Below, piece by piece: positions 42,039 through 53,200 of a stretch of 64,000 nt of DNA. Origin of the DNA: Gemmataceae bacterium (GTDB taxonomy: Bacteria; Planctomycetota; Planctomycetia; Gemmatales; Gemmataceae). The notes under the pieces were generated by a model. The model worked only from the letters and a program-made list of their open reading frames with translations, searched no databases and was not told the DNA's origin. Positions within the stretch are counted from its first letter, which is position 1. Every line of letters begins with the position of its first letter. A program made the translations under genes and the position numbers. The DNA is taken from NCBI GenBank assembly GCA_022842245.1, contig JALHPZ010000001.1:209472-273471 (forward strand), read 5' to 3'.

Positions 42039-42920
42039 ATGACGCCGCTACCGGCCGAGTTGCTCGCGAAGATCGACGCCCTCGAACTCGAGGCGCGCCA
42101 GGTCGTCGAGGGTCACCTCGCCGGGCGGCACAAAAGTCCGCAGTTCGGCTTCGCCGTCGAGTTCGCCCAGCACCGCGAATACTCGCCCGGCGACGACATC
42201 AAGCACATCGACTGGAAGGTCTACGGCCGCACCGAACGCTATCACCTGAAGCAATACGAGCAGGAGACGAACCTCGTCGCGTGGATGCTCGTCGACGCGA
42301 GCGAATCAATGAAGGTGCGCAGCGGCGAGCGGTCGAAATACGAGACGGCGTGCCGCGCCGCGGCGGCGCTGGCGTTCCTGATTCTCCAACAAACGGATAG
42401 CGTCGGCCTCGCGACGTTCGATAGGACGGTGCGCCACTTCCTCCGCCCGTCGGCGCGGGCCGGCAACCACTACCGCGAACTCCTCCGCCTGCTGCTCGAC
42501 GGCCCCACCGATCGACCCGCCAATACCGGCGCGATGGTGGACGAACTCGCCGGCCGCCTCGGCCGACGCGGGATCGTCTTTCTCTTCAGCGACTTGCTCG
42601 ACGACGTGCCGCCGCTCGTCGAGGGCATTCGCCACCTGAAGTATCAGAAGCACGAAGTCGTCGTGATTCAGGTGCTGGACGCCGCCGAGATGGACTTCCC
42701 GTTCCGCCACCCGACGCTGTTCAAAGGTCTGGAGGAATGGCCGGAATTGAACACCGATCCGCTTTCGGTGCGCGAGGAATACCTGAAGGGGTTGAATCAG
42801 CACCTGACGGAGATCGAAGCCGCATGCCGCAGGCTGGAGTGCGATTACGTCCGGCTGCGCACGGACGCGGACGTGGGGCAAGAGTTGGCGACGTATTTGC
42901 GGAAGCGGCTGGAACGTTGA
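42039..42920 (+). CDS. DUF58 family protein (vWA-like)
   Basis: 293 residues. The family motif is near the N-terminus: FAVEFAQHREYSPGDDIKHI followed by DWKVYGRTERYHLKQYEQET. A von Willebrand A-like region follows with a MIDAS-style DASESM. DUF58 proteins usually belong to MoxR AAA-ATPase operons, where the vWA domain acts as a partner to the ATPase in metal insertion or complex assembly. No MoxR gene is in this neighbourhood, so its partner must lie elsewhere. The ATG at 42039 follows the ftsY stop by 7 bases. Confidence 0.9.
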   Translation: MTPLPAELLAKIDALELEARQVVEGHLAGRHKSPQFGFAVEFAQHREYSPGDDIKHIDWKVYGRTERYHLKQYEQETNLVAWMLVDASESMKVRSGERSKYETACRAAAALAFLILQQTDSVGLATFDRTVRHFLRPSARAGNHYRELLRLLLDGPTDRPANTGAMVDELAGRLGRRGIVFLFSDLLDDVPPLVEGIRHLKYQKHEVVVIQVLDAAEMDFPFRHPTLFKGLEEWPELNTDPLSVREEYLKGLNQHLTEIEAACRRLECDYVRLRTDADVGQELATYLRKRLER

Positions 42921-42947
42921 AGCCCAGGGATGATCATCCTTGGGCTT
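42920..42947. terminator. Hairpin between convergent genes
   Basis: Arms AAGCCCAGGGATGA and TCATCCTTGGGCTT pair at 13 of 14 positions and meet without a loop gap at TGATCA. It sits in the 34-base space between the DUF58 stop and the lactonase stop, so it can serve both strands. Confidence 0.65.
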
Positions 42948-42954
42948 CTGAATC

Positions 42955-44109
42955 TCAACCCATCGGTGCGAATTTCACACACACGGGGCTACCGTACTTC
43001 ACGATCGAATCGGTCGGTTTCGCCAAGCCGTCGTCCTGCATCTTGTAGACCTGCACGGTGTGACCGTCCTGATTCGCAATCAGCATCCACTTTCCGCTCG
43101 GATCGATGTTGAAGTTGCGCGGCGTCTTGATGTCGCCGGTGATGTGGCCGATCGCCTTCAGCTTGCCGCCGTCCTGCACGGCGAACGCGCCGATGCTGTT
43201 CTGGCCGCGATTTGAAACGTAGACGAACTTCCCATTCGGGTGGATCTTCACTTCGGCCGTGCTGTAGCCCTTCATCGGCTTCCCTTCCGGCACGGTTGAG
43301 AGCGATTGGATCACTTCGAATTGGTGGCCCTTCAGATCGAGTTTCAAAACATTCACGGTCATGTCCAGTTCGCCGTTGACGTACGCGATCGTTTCGTCGG
43401 CGTTGAGGGCGATATGGCGCGGGCCGCTCCCCTTGGGCATCGCAATGGTGTGCGCTTCCGCGGCGACTTTCCCGTTCGCCGGGTCGACGGCATGGACCAT
43501 AACGGCGTCGAGGCCGAGGTCGACCACGAAGCAGTGCGTGCCCGCCTTGGTGAATGCCGTGCAGTGCGAGTGCGGAGCCTTCTGCCGATTCGGGTCCACG
43601 CTGCCACCCTTGTACTGGTGGAAGCCAATCTGCTTTTTCAAGCTGCCGTCGGCATTCACTGCGAACGCCGTGCTGCTGCCGCCGCCGTAGTTCGCCACGA
43701 ACAGAATCTTCCCGCTACCATCGACGCTGACGTGGCACGGCCCGGAACCGACGCTGTCGCCGTCGTTTAACAGCGTCAGCTTTCCGGACGCCGCGTCGAG
43801 CGCGTAGGCGTACACGCCGCCGCCCTTTTTCCCGCTCGCGCCGCCTTCACCGACGGCGTAGAGGAACTTGTTGTTCGCCGAGACGGCCAGAAACGACGGG
43901 CTGCCGACCTCCGCCGCGGTCTCCGGTTCGCCGAGTTTGCCGGTCGCGGGGTCAAACGCGCAGCGGCCGATCCCCTTGCTGCCCCCCTTTCCGCCGGTGT
44001 AGCAGCCGATGAAGACCCAGTACTTGTTCGCGTCGGCGGCGCGGCCGAGCGTCGCGCCGGCGGCGAGAGCGGTGCTGGCCATCAGGAAGGTTCTCCGATC
44101 GAGCGACAT
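42955..44109 (-). CDS. Secreted lactonase-family seven-bladed propeller protein
   Basis: 384 residues with a Tat-like signal (DRRTFLMASTALAAGATLGR). The body is a repeated propeller of ~50-residue blades: YWVFIGCYTGGKGGSKGIGR, SPSFLAVSANNKFLYAVGEG, SGPCHVSVDGSGKILFVANY, GPRHIALNADETIAYVNGEL and NIDPSGKWMLIANQDGHTVQ. This is the 6-phosphogluconolactonase-like (YbhE/Pgl) family, but export and the Tat signal argue against a pentose-phosphate role; an extracellular lactone or lactate-type substrate is more likely. The ATG at 44107-44109 is used because it precedes the twin-arginine motif; the frame extends upstream without homology. It is divergent from the DUF1080 gene. Confidence 0.88.
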   Translation of the reverse strand: MSLDRRTFLMASTALAAGATLGRAADANKYWVFIGCYTGGKGGSKGIGRCAFDPATGKLGEPETAAEVGSPSFLAVSANNKFLYAVGEGGASGKKGGGVYAYALDAASGKLTLLNDGDSVGSGPCHVSVDGSGKILFVANYGGGSSTAFAVNADGSLKKQIGFHQYKGGSVDPNRQKAPHSHCTAFTKAGTHCFVVDLGLDAVMVHAVDPANGKVAAEAHTIAMPKGSGPRHIALNADETIAYVNGELDMTVNVLKLDLKGHQFEVIQSLSTVPEGKPMKGYSTAEVKIHPNGKFVYVSNRGQNSIGAFAVQDGGKLKAIGHITGDIKTPRNFNIDPSGKWMLIANQDGHTVQVYKMQDDGLAKPTDSIVKYGSPVCVKFAPMG

Positions 44110-44215
44110 GGCGGAAACTCCGGGAAGAGGGTGCGGGGTGCTGGCATTCCGTCGGACGGAGGAACATAATAGCCGAAACCGACCGCCGGGACTTCTCCCA
44201 ATTCCGGAGCCGCCG

Positions 44216-44956
44216 ATGCGACCGTTCGCCCTCGTCGTTCTGTTCGCGTGTCCGCTCGCCGTCCTTGCCGCCGATCCAGTGAAGCCGGCCGCCGGCGACG
44301 GCTGGGTCGAACTGCTGAAGCCCGGCTCCGATTCTCCGTGGCGGAAGGTGGACGCCGGCTGGAAGTTCGCGAAGGAAGCGGCGCTCGACAAGGAAAAGCC
44401 GAACCGTCTCGCGGCCGAGGGCGAGGGGGCCGTGTGGGTGAATGGCACGACGGGCCGGCTGCCGAACCTCGTGACGAAGAAGGACTACAAGGACGTGGAG
44501 GTCCATGTCGAGTTCCTTCTCGGGAAGAACTCGAATTCCGGCGTCAAGTTCGGTGGCGTCTACGAGATTCAGCTTCGCGATACGGCCGGCAAGAAGGGCG
44601 AGCTGACCGGCGACGACTGCGGCGGCATCTACCCGCGCGCCGAGGAGAAGCCGAAGTACCACCACATCGACAAGGGCGTGGCACCGCGTGTGAACGCGGC
44701 GAAGCCGGCGGGCGAGTGGCAGACGCTGACGGCGACGTTCCGCGCCCCGCGCTTCAACGACAAAGGCGAGAAGACCGAAAACGCGAAACTCGTGAAGGCA
44801 ACGCTCAACGGCCAGGTGATCCACGATAACGTGGACTTCCAGACGCCGACGGGCGCGAACTACGTCAGGAAGGAGACGCCGAGCGGCCCGTTCCTGCTGC
44901 AAGCCGACCACGGCCCGACCGCGTTCCGCAACGTGAAGATCCGCGAAATCAAATAG
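44216..44956 (+). CDS. Secreted DUF1080 (3-keto-disaccharide hydrolase-like) protein
   Basis: 246 residues with a signal peptide (MRPFALVVLFACPLAVLAAD). The DUF1080 jelly-roll is evident: KKDYKDVEVHVEFLLGKNSN, SGVKFGGVYEIQLRDTAG, CGGIYPRAEEKPKYHHIDKG, AGEWQTLTATFRAPRFNDKG and GPFLLQADHGPTAFRNVKIR. DUF1080 proteins have a concanavalin-like fold; some act on 3-keto-glucosides and others appear to bind polysaccharide. Planctomycetes encode many. The ATG at 44216 opens the signal peptide. The neighbouring MsrB gene starts 45 bases downstream on the same strand. Confidence 0.9.
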   Translation: MRPFALVVLFACPLAVLAADPVKPAAGDGWVELLKPGSDSPWRKVDAGWKFAKEAALDKEKPNRLAAEGEGAVWVNGTTGRLPNLVTKKDYKDVEVHVEFLLGKNSNSGVKFGGVYEIQLRDTAGKKGELTGDDCGGIYPRAEEKPKYHHIDKGVAPRVNAAKPAGEWQTLTATFRAPRFNDKGEKTENAKLVKATLNGQVIHDNVDFQTPTGANYVRKETPSGPFLLQADHGPTAFRNVKIREIK

Positions 44957-45001
44957 CAAAAACGAACGATCGATTCCGCACCAACGGAAAGGCCGACCGC
45001 G

Positions 45002-45454
45002 ATGTCTTCCGGCTCCGCTCAAATTTCTTCGTCCGGATTCGACCTGACGCGACCCTCGGACGATCTGCTCAAACAACTCATCGCGAAACTGACCGCCGAG
45101 GAGCGGCGCGTTCTCCTCCATCAGGGCACGGAGCCGCCGTTCTGCGGCGGACTGCTCGCGAACAAGGAACCGGGAACGTATCACTGCCGGCTTTGTGATC
45201 TGCCGCTTTACCGCTCGACGGCGAAGTTCGATTCGGGCACCGGTTGGCCGAGTTTCTCCGCCCCGTTCGATCCCGAGCATATCGCCGTTCGCCGCGATGC
45301 CAGCCACGGAATGGTTCGCTCGGAACTCGTCTGCGCCCGTTGCGGCGGCCACCTCGGCCACGTCTTTCCAGACGGTCCGAAGCCGACCGGCGAGCGGCAC
45401 TGCCTGAATTCGGTCTCCTTGCGATTCGTCGCCGACCCTGGGAAGGCTTCCTGA
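45002..45454 (+). CDS. msrB: Peptide-methionine (R)-S-oxide reductase
   Basis: 150 residues, the usual size for MsrB. It reduces the R form of methionine sulfoxide in proteins. Zinc cysteines are all present (Cys62 and Cys65 in CRLC, Cys111 and Cys114 in CARC). Further motifs are KFDSGTGWPSFSAPFD and GHLGHVFPDGPKPTGERHC with catalytic Cys134 inside RHCLNSVSLRF. No signal peptide is visible, so it is cytoplasmic. No MsrA partner lies nearby. The ATG at 45002 follows an intergenic gap of 45 bases after the DUF1080 gene. Confidence 0.95.
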   Translation: MSSGSAQISSSGFDLTRPSDDLLKQLIAKLTAEERRVLLHQGTEPPFCGGLLANKEPGTYHCRLCDLPLYRSTAKFDSGTGWPSFSAPFDPEHIAVRRDASHGMVRSELVCARCGGHLGHVFPDGPKPTGERHCLNSVSLRFVADPGKAS

Positions 45455-45525
45455 TTTCATTCTGGCCATTTCCGGGTCGGCGCGCATAACAGCCTCCACC
45501 CACCGCCGACAGGCTCGTCCTCTCC

Positions 45526-46941
45526 ATGAAATCGTGGTTGCGCACGGAAGATATCTTGGCCGTGATCCTTGGCCTCTTGATCGTCGCGATGAGCTTGTGC
45601 TCGTTGGCCGGCGTCAACGTGCTCGGCTGGGCCGTGTCCGTGAAGGAATGGGCCGATCCCGCGAAGGCGCTCGTACCGGCTTCGTCGGTGTATGCCGGTC
45701 TGACCGGACCGGGAGCGCTGATCGCCACGTTCGTCTTCCTGCTCGTCGTGCTGTCGGCCGGCGCGAAATTCCTCCGCTCCGACCCGACGCGATTCGCCGG
45801 CCGGTTCGCTCTGCTCTTCGCCTTCGCGTTCGCCTGCTGGGTGATCGGCCATAATTCGTACATCGCGGCGACGCCGAACCGCCGCCCGCCTGGCGTCGGC
45901 TGGTCGCTCGGCCTGACCGGCGAAGCCGGCTACCTGCTCGCGCTGCTCGGCGGGCTTGCGATAGGCAATCTCTTCCCCCGCGTCGCGACCTGGTTCAAGG
46001 AGGCGGCCCGGCCGGAACTGTTCATCAAGGCCGGGATCGTCGTCTACGGTGCCGTCCTCGGTGCCAAGGCGGCCGAAGAAGCGGGGCGAACCCACGCCAT
46101 TCTGTTCCGCGGACTGGCCGCCATCATCGAGGCCTACCTCATCTACTGGGCGCTCGTGTACCTGATCGCCCGCAAGGTCTTCGGTTTCAGCCGCGAATGG
46201 TCCGCTCCGCTCGCGTCGGGAATCTCGATTTGCGGCGTGACGGCCGCGATCACCACCGGCGCCGCAATCCGCGCCCGGCCCGTCGTGCCCGTCATGGTCT
46301 CGTCGCTGGTCGTTGTGTTCGCCGTCATCGAAATGCTCGTCTTGCCCGGCCTCGCGCACTGGCTGTTGCCGAACGATCCGATGGTCGCGGCGGGTTGGAT
46401 GGGGCTGGCCGTGAAGACCGACGGCGCGGCGTTCTCGAGCGGCGAGATCGTGGCCGCGTTCTACTTTCCCGACCCGAACGATCCCGGACGCAAAAGCATG
46501 GCCCTGACGACGACGACGGTGAAGGTGTTCATCGACGTGTTCATCGGTGTCTGGGCCGTCGTCCTCTCCGCGATCTGGAGTTGGAAGATCGACAAACGCG
46601 AAGGTGGTAAGCTCCCCTGGCGCGATATCTGGGAGCGCTTCCCGAAGTTCGTCTTCGGCTACGCGCTGACGTTCGGCGCGTTCTTCTTCCTTGGCCAGGC
46701 CAGCCCGGAATCGATCCCCGATCTGAAACGCGGCACCGAACAAGCCGACGTCTTCCGACGGATCTTCTTCGTGCTCACGTTCGTCAGCATCGGCCTCGCC
46801 ACGAACGTCCGCCGCTTGTGGGCCGAAGGGTTGGGCAAACTGGCGCTGGTCTACGTCGTCAGCCTGTTTGGCTTCGTCATCTGGATAGGCTTGGCGATCT
46901 CGTGGCTGTTCTTCCACGGTGTGCCGGCGGGAGGTCGTTGA
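45526..46941 (+). CDS. YeiH-family putative sulfate exporter
   Basis: 471 residues with about ten to twelve hydrophobic helices: LAVILGLLIVAMSLCSLAGV, LIATFVFLLVVLSAG, FALLFAFAFACWVIGHNSYI, GYLLALLGGLAIGNLF and VSLFGFVIWIGLAISWLFF. The central region IKAGIVVYGAVLGAKAAEEA and GISICGVTAAITTGAAIRAR is diagnostic for the UPF0324/YeiH group, annotated as putative sulfate exporters. Compared with YeiH it carries a longer loop around HNSYIAATPNRRPPGVGWSL. Substrate assignment is by family only. The next frame, a 59-residue membrane peptide, starts one base after its stop codon. Confidence 0.85.
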   Translation: MKSWLRTEDILAVILGLLIVAMSLCSLAGVNVLGWAVSVKEWADPAKALVPASSVYAGLTGPGALIATFVFLLVVLSAGAKFLRSDPTRFAGRFALLFAFAFACWVIGHNSYIAATPNRRPPGVGWSLGLTGEAGYLLALLGGLAIGNLFPRVATWFKEAARPELFIKAGIVVYGAVLGAKAAEEAGRTHAILFRGLAAIIEAYLIYWALVYLIARKVFGFSREWSAPLASGISICGVTAAITTGAAIRARPVVPVMVSSLVVVFAVIEMLVLPGLAHWLLPNDPMVAAGWMGLAVKTDGAAFSSGEIVAAFYFPDPNDPGRKSMALTTTTVKVFIDVFIGVWAVVLSAIWSWKIDKREGGKLPWRDIWERFPKFVFGYALTFGAFFFLGQASPESIPDLKRGTEQADVFRRIFFVLTFVSIGLATNVRRLWAEGLGKLALVYVVSLFGFVIWIGLAISWLFFHGVPAGGR

Positions 46942-46942
46942 C

Positions 46943-47122
46943 ATGGAACCGCCATTGGTCCGACCGAGCGACGCCGAAACGGCGCGGGAACTGGCAAACG
47001 TCGTGGCCGAACCGCTGCTGCCGGCCGAGAAGTGGCTGATCGGCGGCAGCCTCGCGCTGGGGGCCGCCCTGCTGGGCGTGCTTCTCTGGATCAGCCGGAC
47101 ATACTTTCCCGTCGGTTCCTGA
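46943..47122 (+). CDS. 59-residue single-helix membrane peptide
   Basis: A polar 30-residue N-terminus with a SDAETARELANVVAEPLLPA segment is followed by one hydrophobic helix (LIGGSLALGAALLGVLLWIS) and a short tail. The ATG at 46943 lies one base after the transporter stop (TGA at 46939-46941), so translation is almost certainly coupled. Such small membrane peptides may assist assembly or regulate the transporter beside them; that role is inferred from position only. It is too short to place in a family by eye. Confidence 0.7.
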   Translation: MEPPLVRPSDAETARELANVVAEPLLPAEKWLIGGSLALGAALLGVLLWISRTYFPVGS

Positions 47123-47255
47123 ACTCGGCTAAAGCGGCTGCGGCGGATTTCCTCGAGCGAGTCGAGTCTGCACGGCCGTTACAGACTCGAAACAGCATTT
47201 CTGGTACGCTATCGGCGTCGATGTCTCGCCACGTCTATTTGGAACAGGTGCGCCG

Positions 47256-50200
47256 ATGAACCGATTCTCCCTCGGGATCGCCGTCATGATGACGTGTCTT
47301 ACCGTCGGTTTCGCTGCCGACGTGCCGTTCGCGGAGGACTTCGCCCTCGCCAAGGACCGCGCGGCCGTCCTCAAACAGCTCATTCCGGGCACCGAAGACT
47401 ACTACTACTACCACTGCCTGCACTTCCTGAACACCGAGCAGTACGAGAAGCTCGAAGGCTATCAAAAACCCTGGCTCGAACGGCACGGGCAGACCCGGCG
47501 CTACAACGAGATCGTCACCCGCCACGTCCTGCTCACCTACGAGAAGGACCCGAAGAAGGCGCTCGAGTACGTCCGCTCGCGGGTCGGCGTCGGTTTCAAT
47601 CACCAGAAGGAAACCCTCGGCGTCGCGCCCAACCTGCCGACGTCGTTGAACCCGAAACTCATCGCCAAGGATACGCTCCTCGTCGATTCGCTCCGCCGCT
47701 GGGGGAACACCGACAACTTCGAAGACTCGGCGCTCGACTGGCTGGCGGGGGTGGAGCTCAACTGGGAGAAGCGTCGGCACCTCCTGCAACGTCTGACGCG
47801 GCCGGACGCCTCCAACATCCTCAAACTCATCGACGAAGACCTGAAATCTCCGCACTCCGGCGGCTTCGGCTCCATCGGCATCCACTCGCAACTGACGAAG
47901 GATCAACTGATCGAGCTGGCCCGGATTCAACCAGCCGTGTCGACGACGGCGGCGTACGTGAACGCCTTTATCATGCGTTTGCAGCCGGGGGCCGACTCCG
48001 ACTGGAAGCGGGACCGGAAGCTGACGCAGGCGTACCTCGAATCGCTGCAAGTGTTCGTGGCGAAGCTGCCGGTCGCTTTCAACTCGCTCAAGGCGCACGT
48101 TCTCTATCACCGGCTCGTCTTCGACCGCGCCGGCGGCACCTACGACATGGACCGCTTCGTCGAATACCTGAAGCTGCCGCGGTTCCAAGGGTACATGGCG
48201 AAGGCGATGCTCGAATCCGAAGAACTGCGCCGGCACCCGTGCGACCTGAACGCGGAGTATTCGCCGATCACACTGCTGCCGCGCATCGGGGCGGACGAGG
48301 AACTGGTGCGGAACTACCTGAAGCACTTCTTCGTCGCGGCGACGGGGACGAAGGAATTCGAGCCGTACATCAACGACGTTTATCTGAAGCATCTCTTCGC
48401 GGAGACGAAGGCGGAAAACGGCCTCGGCGACGCGGAGGAGTGGGCGGCGAAGCTGCCGCCGGAACTGTTCCGCGCCATCAAGGACCGGATCGACATCGAC
48501 TTCGCGCCGACGAACAAGGTCGACTACGCGGTCGATGAGGCGGTGAAGCTGGACCTGTTCGTGAAGAACGTGCCGACGTTGCTCGTAAAGGTGTTCGAGA
48601 TCAACACGACGAACGTGTACCGCACGACGTTGCGGGAGATCGATACCGACATCAACCTCGATGGCCTGGTGGCGAACAGCGAAAAGGCGCACGCCTATTC
48701 CGAGGCGCCGCTGCGGCGGATGGCGCGGTCGTTCGAGTTCCCGGAATTGAAGAAGCCGGGCGTGTACGTCATCGACTTCATCGGCGGGGGGAAGAGCAGC
48801 CGGGCTTTGATCCGCAAGGGCCGTCTGCGGCCGGTCACGACGAACGGCACGGTCGGGCACAACATCCGCATCGTCGACGAAGCGAACAAGCCGGTGCCGA
48901 CGGCGACAGTGTGGCTCGGTGGCTCGGAGTACGCGCCGGACAAGGACGGCGTCGTCACGGTGCCGTACAGCAACGCCCCCGGCCGGCACCCGATCGTGAT
49001 CCGCAACGGCGACTTCGCCAGCCTCGATTACCTCGATCATCAGGCCGAGAGCTATCGAATCGCGGCCGGCTTCCACCTCGATCGCGAGAGCCTGCTGACG
49101 CAGCGCGTGGCGAACCTGATCGTGCGGCCGGGGCTATACCTCAACGGCTTACCGGTTTCGACGAAGCTGCTCGAAGACGTGAAGCTGCGCATCACGTCGA
49201 CGGACCTCTCCGGCATCGCGACGGCGGTGGAGATCCCCGACTTCAAGCTGTTCGAAGACCGCGAGTCGACGCACGAGATCCGCGTGCCCGCGCGCACCGC
49301 GTCGATTGCGGTGCAACTCGTGGCGACGGTGAAGAACCTGTCCACGGGCAAATCGATCATGATGGCGGCCGGGCAGGTCTTCACGCTCAACGGCATCGAC
49401 ACGACGGACAAGATCGAAGACCTGCACTTCGCGAAGTTCGGCGAGGAGTACGTGATCGAACTGCTGGGCCGCAGCGGCGAGGCGAAGCCGGACCGGGCGG
49501 TGCAGGTGCGGATCAAGCACCGGGATTTCAAGGAACCGGTGAGCGTGTCGCTGAAGACCGACGCGCAGGGGCGCGTGCGGCTCGGTTCGCTACCCGACAT
49601 CTCGACTGTGACGGCGACGGGGCCGGAGGGCGTGTCGCATGCCTGGAACCTGGCGACGGACCGGCACACCTACCGGCAGGCGCTGCACGCGAAGGCCGGG
49701 GACGTGGTGAGCGTGCCGTATCTCGGGACTCTGGCGCAGCCGAGTCGTTCCGAGTTGGCGCTGTTCGAGGTGAAGGGCAGCACGATCCGCGCCGACAAGT
49801 TCGAGGCGCTGGCGATTGCCAATGGTCGCGTGGAACTCCGCGGCCTCGCGCCGGGCGACTACGATCTGTACTTGAAATCCCAGAACGAAAAGGTCCGCGT
49901 GCGGATCGTCGACGGCTCGGTCTTCGCCGGAAGCGTCCTCGGCGCGACGCGGCAGATGCAACTGCCGGCGCTCAAGCCGGTCGCGATCCGCTCGATCCTT
50001 CCCGAAGGAGACGACATCGTCATCCGGCTGACGGACGGCTCGAAGTTCGCGCGCGTCCACCTCTTCGCGACGCGGTACCAGCCGGCCTACTCGGCGTTCG
50101 AAAACCTCGCGCAGGTGCGGGACGCGGAACTCGGCGGCGTCTACCCCGCCTACGCGCCGTCGGTGTACCTGACGGGCCGCAACATCGGGGATGAATACCG

Positions 50201-53200
50201 CTACGTGCTCGATCGCAAGAATCAGAAGAAGTACCCCGGCAACATGCTCGACCGTCCGCAGATTCTGCTGAATCCGTGGGCGATCCGCTCGACGGAGACC
50301 GGCGAGCAACTGGCCGAGGGCGGTCAGGCGTTCGGCGGCCTCGGCGGCATGGCTCCACCGGCTCCTGCGGCCGGCGGAAGCTCCAGTACCGTGAATGTCA
50401 GCGGGAGCGATCCCGCTCGCGAGGGCTTCGCGGACCTCGACTTCCTCGCGGACGCGTCGACGGTGGCGGTGAACCTCGTGCCGGACGCCGACGGCGTCAT
50501 CCGGATCCCGCGAAAGGGGATCGGTCCGCAGTCGATGCTCACGGTCGTGGCGGTCGATCCGCTCTCGACTTCCGTGAAGACGGCGACGCTGCCGGAACAG
50601 GCCGCGAAGTTCGCCGACCTGCGCCTGGCGAAGGGCCTCGATCCGGCGAAGCACTACACGCAGCAGAAGCAAGTGAGCGTGCTGGTGCCGAACCAGGAGT
50701 TCGCGCTCGCCGACATCGCTGCGAGCCGGTTCGAACTGTTCGACAGCACGGCCAAGGTGTACGCGCTGTACTCGACCCTTTCGAAGGACCCGAAGCTCGC
50801 TGAGTTCGCGTTCGTGCTGACGTGGCCGAAGCTGAAAATCGAGGAGAAGCGGACGCTGTACTCGAAGTACAGTTCGCACGAGCTGAACTTCTTCCTGTTC
50901 AAGAAGGACCCGGAATTCTTCACGGCCGTCGTGAAGCCGTACCTCGCGAACAAGAAGGACAAGACCTTCCTCGATCATTACCTGCTGGAAGCGGACTTGA
51001 CGCGTTATCTGCAACCGTGGAACTACGGGCGATTGAACAGCGTCGAGCGCGTGCTCTTGGCGCAGCGGATCGCGAACGAGCCGGCGAAGACGGGCCGGCA
51101 CTTCGAGGACCTGCTGCGTTTGCTGCCGCCGCGAACGGAGCGGGAGCTCGTGCTGTTCGACACGGCCGTGGCGACGAGCGGACTTGGCGACGGCGAGTTC
51201 CAAAAGGCGCGCGGGGAGCAATACCGCAAGGAACTGAAGGAGATGCCGAAGCCGGCGGCTCCGCTTTTTCCCGATGTACCGGCGGCGACCCAGCCGGTGG
51301 CCGGAGCGGCCCCTCCGCCCGGACCGGGGGGAGGCGGCTTCGCCGGCCGCAACTCCGGCGCCACGGCCGAGAAGGCCAAACAGTCGCTCGCGCGCGACGG
51401 CAAGGGCGATCCGGCCCGCCGGCAGATGGATGAAAAGAAGTTGATGGAACGCGCGAAGGACATGGCCGCCAAGGCCGACGATAAGGCCGGAGAGCAACTT
51501 GAGCGGCTCATGAAGGAACAAGGGGCCGCCGAGTTCTTCGACGAAGACCGGGCCAAGAAACGCGAGGCGATCCGCCTTTTCTTCCGCAAGCTCGAGCCGA
51601 CGATGGAGTGGGCCGAGAACAACTACTACCACCTGCCGATCCAGGCTCAACTCGCGGACCTCGTGCCCGTCAGCCCGTTCTGGCGAGACTACGCGATGCA
51701 CGCCGGAAACGGCCCGTTCCTCTCGCGCCACCTCGCGGACGCTTCTCGGAACTTCACCGAGGCGATGTTCGCGCTGGCCGTGTTGGACCTGCCCGCGACC
51801 GCCGGCCGACACGACATGAAGTTCGAAGCCGGCGCCATGACGCTCAAGCCCGCTGGCCACGCCATCGCGTTCCACGAAGAGGTTCGCTCCGCCGAGCCGG
51901 TCGGCGGCGCGGCACCCATCCTCGTCAGCCAAAACTTCTACCGCAACGGCGACCGCTTCAAGGACGAGAATGGCGAGCGCTTCGACAAGTTCGTGACCGG
52001 TGAGTTCCTCGTCCAAACCGTCTACGGTTGTCAGGTTGTCGTCACGAACCCCACCTCCAGCCGGCAACGGCTGACAGCTCTCGTGCAACTCCCGATCGGC
52101 GCGATCGCGGTGAACAATGGACAGTTCACGAAGTCGATCCCGCTCGATCTCGAGCCGTACCGCACCGCCACGATCGACTACTTCTTCTACTTCCCGAAGG
52201 CTGGCACGTTCACACAGTTCCCGGTGCACATCGGCAAGGGGGACAAGTACCTCGCCTCCGCCGCGGGTGCGACGTTCACCGTCGTCGACCGGCCGACGAA
52301 GGTCGACACGACGAACTGGGACTACGTCTCGCAGAACGGCACGAACGAGGAGGTGCTGGCGTTCCTCAACCGCGAGAACGTCCGGGCGCTCAACCTCGAC
52401 AAGATCGCCTTCCGCCTGAAGGACCGCGGCTTCTTCGAGGCCGTCACTCGCTTGCTTCACGAACGGCACCTGTACCACCCGACGACCTGGAGCTACAGCC
52501 TGCTGCACGCCGACCTGCCGACGGCACGCGAGTTCCTCCAGCACGCCGACGGGTTCGTCGCCGAAGTGGGTGGACCGATCACGAGTCCTTTGCTCGTTGT
52601 CGATCCGATCATCCGCCACCAGTATGAGCACCTGGAGTACAAACCGCTCGTGAACGCCCGCGCCCACGGCCTCGGCGCTCGCCGGCAGATCGTCAACGAC
52701 CGCCTCGCGAACCAGTACGCCGCGACGATGACGATGCTGACGTACCGCCGGGACCTCGACGACGCCGACAAACTCGCCGTCACGCACTACCTCTTGCTTC
52801 AAGATCGCGTCGAGGAAGCGATGGCGGCGTTCGCCGGCGTGAACCCCGAGAAGGTCCCGACGAAGATGCAGTACGACTACTGCGCCGCCTACCTCGACTT
52901 CTACCGCGAGGACATCGCGCACGCCCGCTCGGTGGCGCTCAAATACGCGAACCACCCGGTCGACAAGTGGCGCAATCTGTTCGTCTCGATTTCGAACCAA
53001 CTCGACGAGGCGGAAGGCAAGGCGAACAAGGTCGTCGACGCCGACAATCGCGACCAGAAGCAGGGGAACCTCGCATCGACCGAGCCGGCGTTCGAGCTGG
53101 CCGTGGAGGGGAAGAATCTGAACCTCTCGTGGCAGAACCTCGAATCGGTCACGGTGAACTACTACGAGATGGACGTGGAACTGCTCTTCAGCCGCAATCC

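Noticed and set aside
42955-44109. Naming the lactonase-like propeller as the pentose-phosphate enzyme Pgl.
   Set aside because: It carries a Tat-like export signal, so it is unlikely to act on cytoplasmic 6-phosphogluconolactone.
45457-46944. Minus-strand open frame opposite the YeiH-type transporter.
   Set aside because: Asp/Arg/Glu-rich shadow of hydrophobic codons; the plus strand has clear transmembrane helices.
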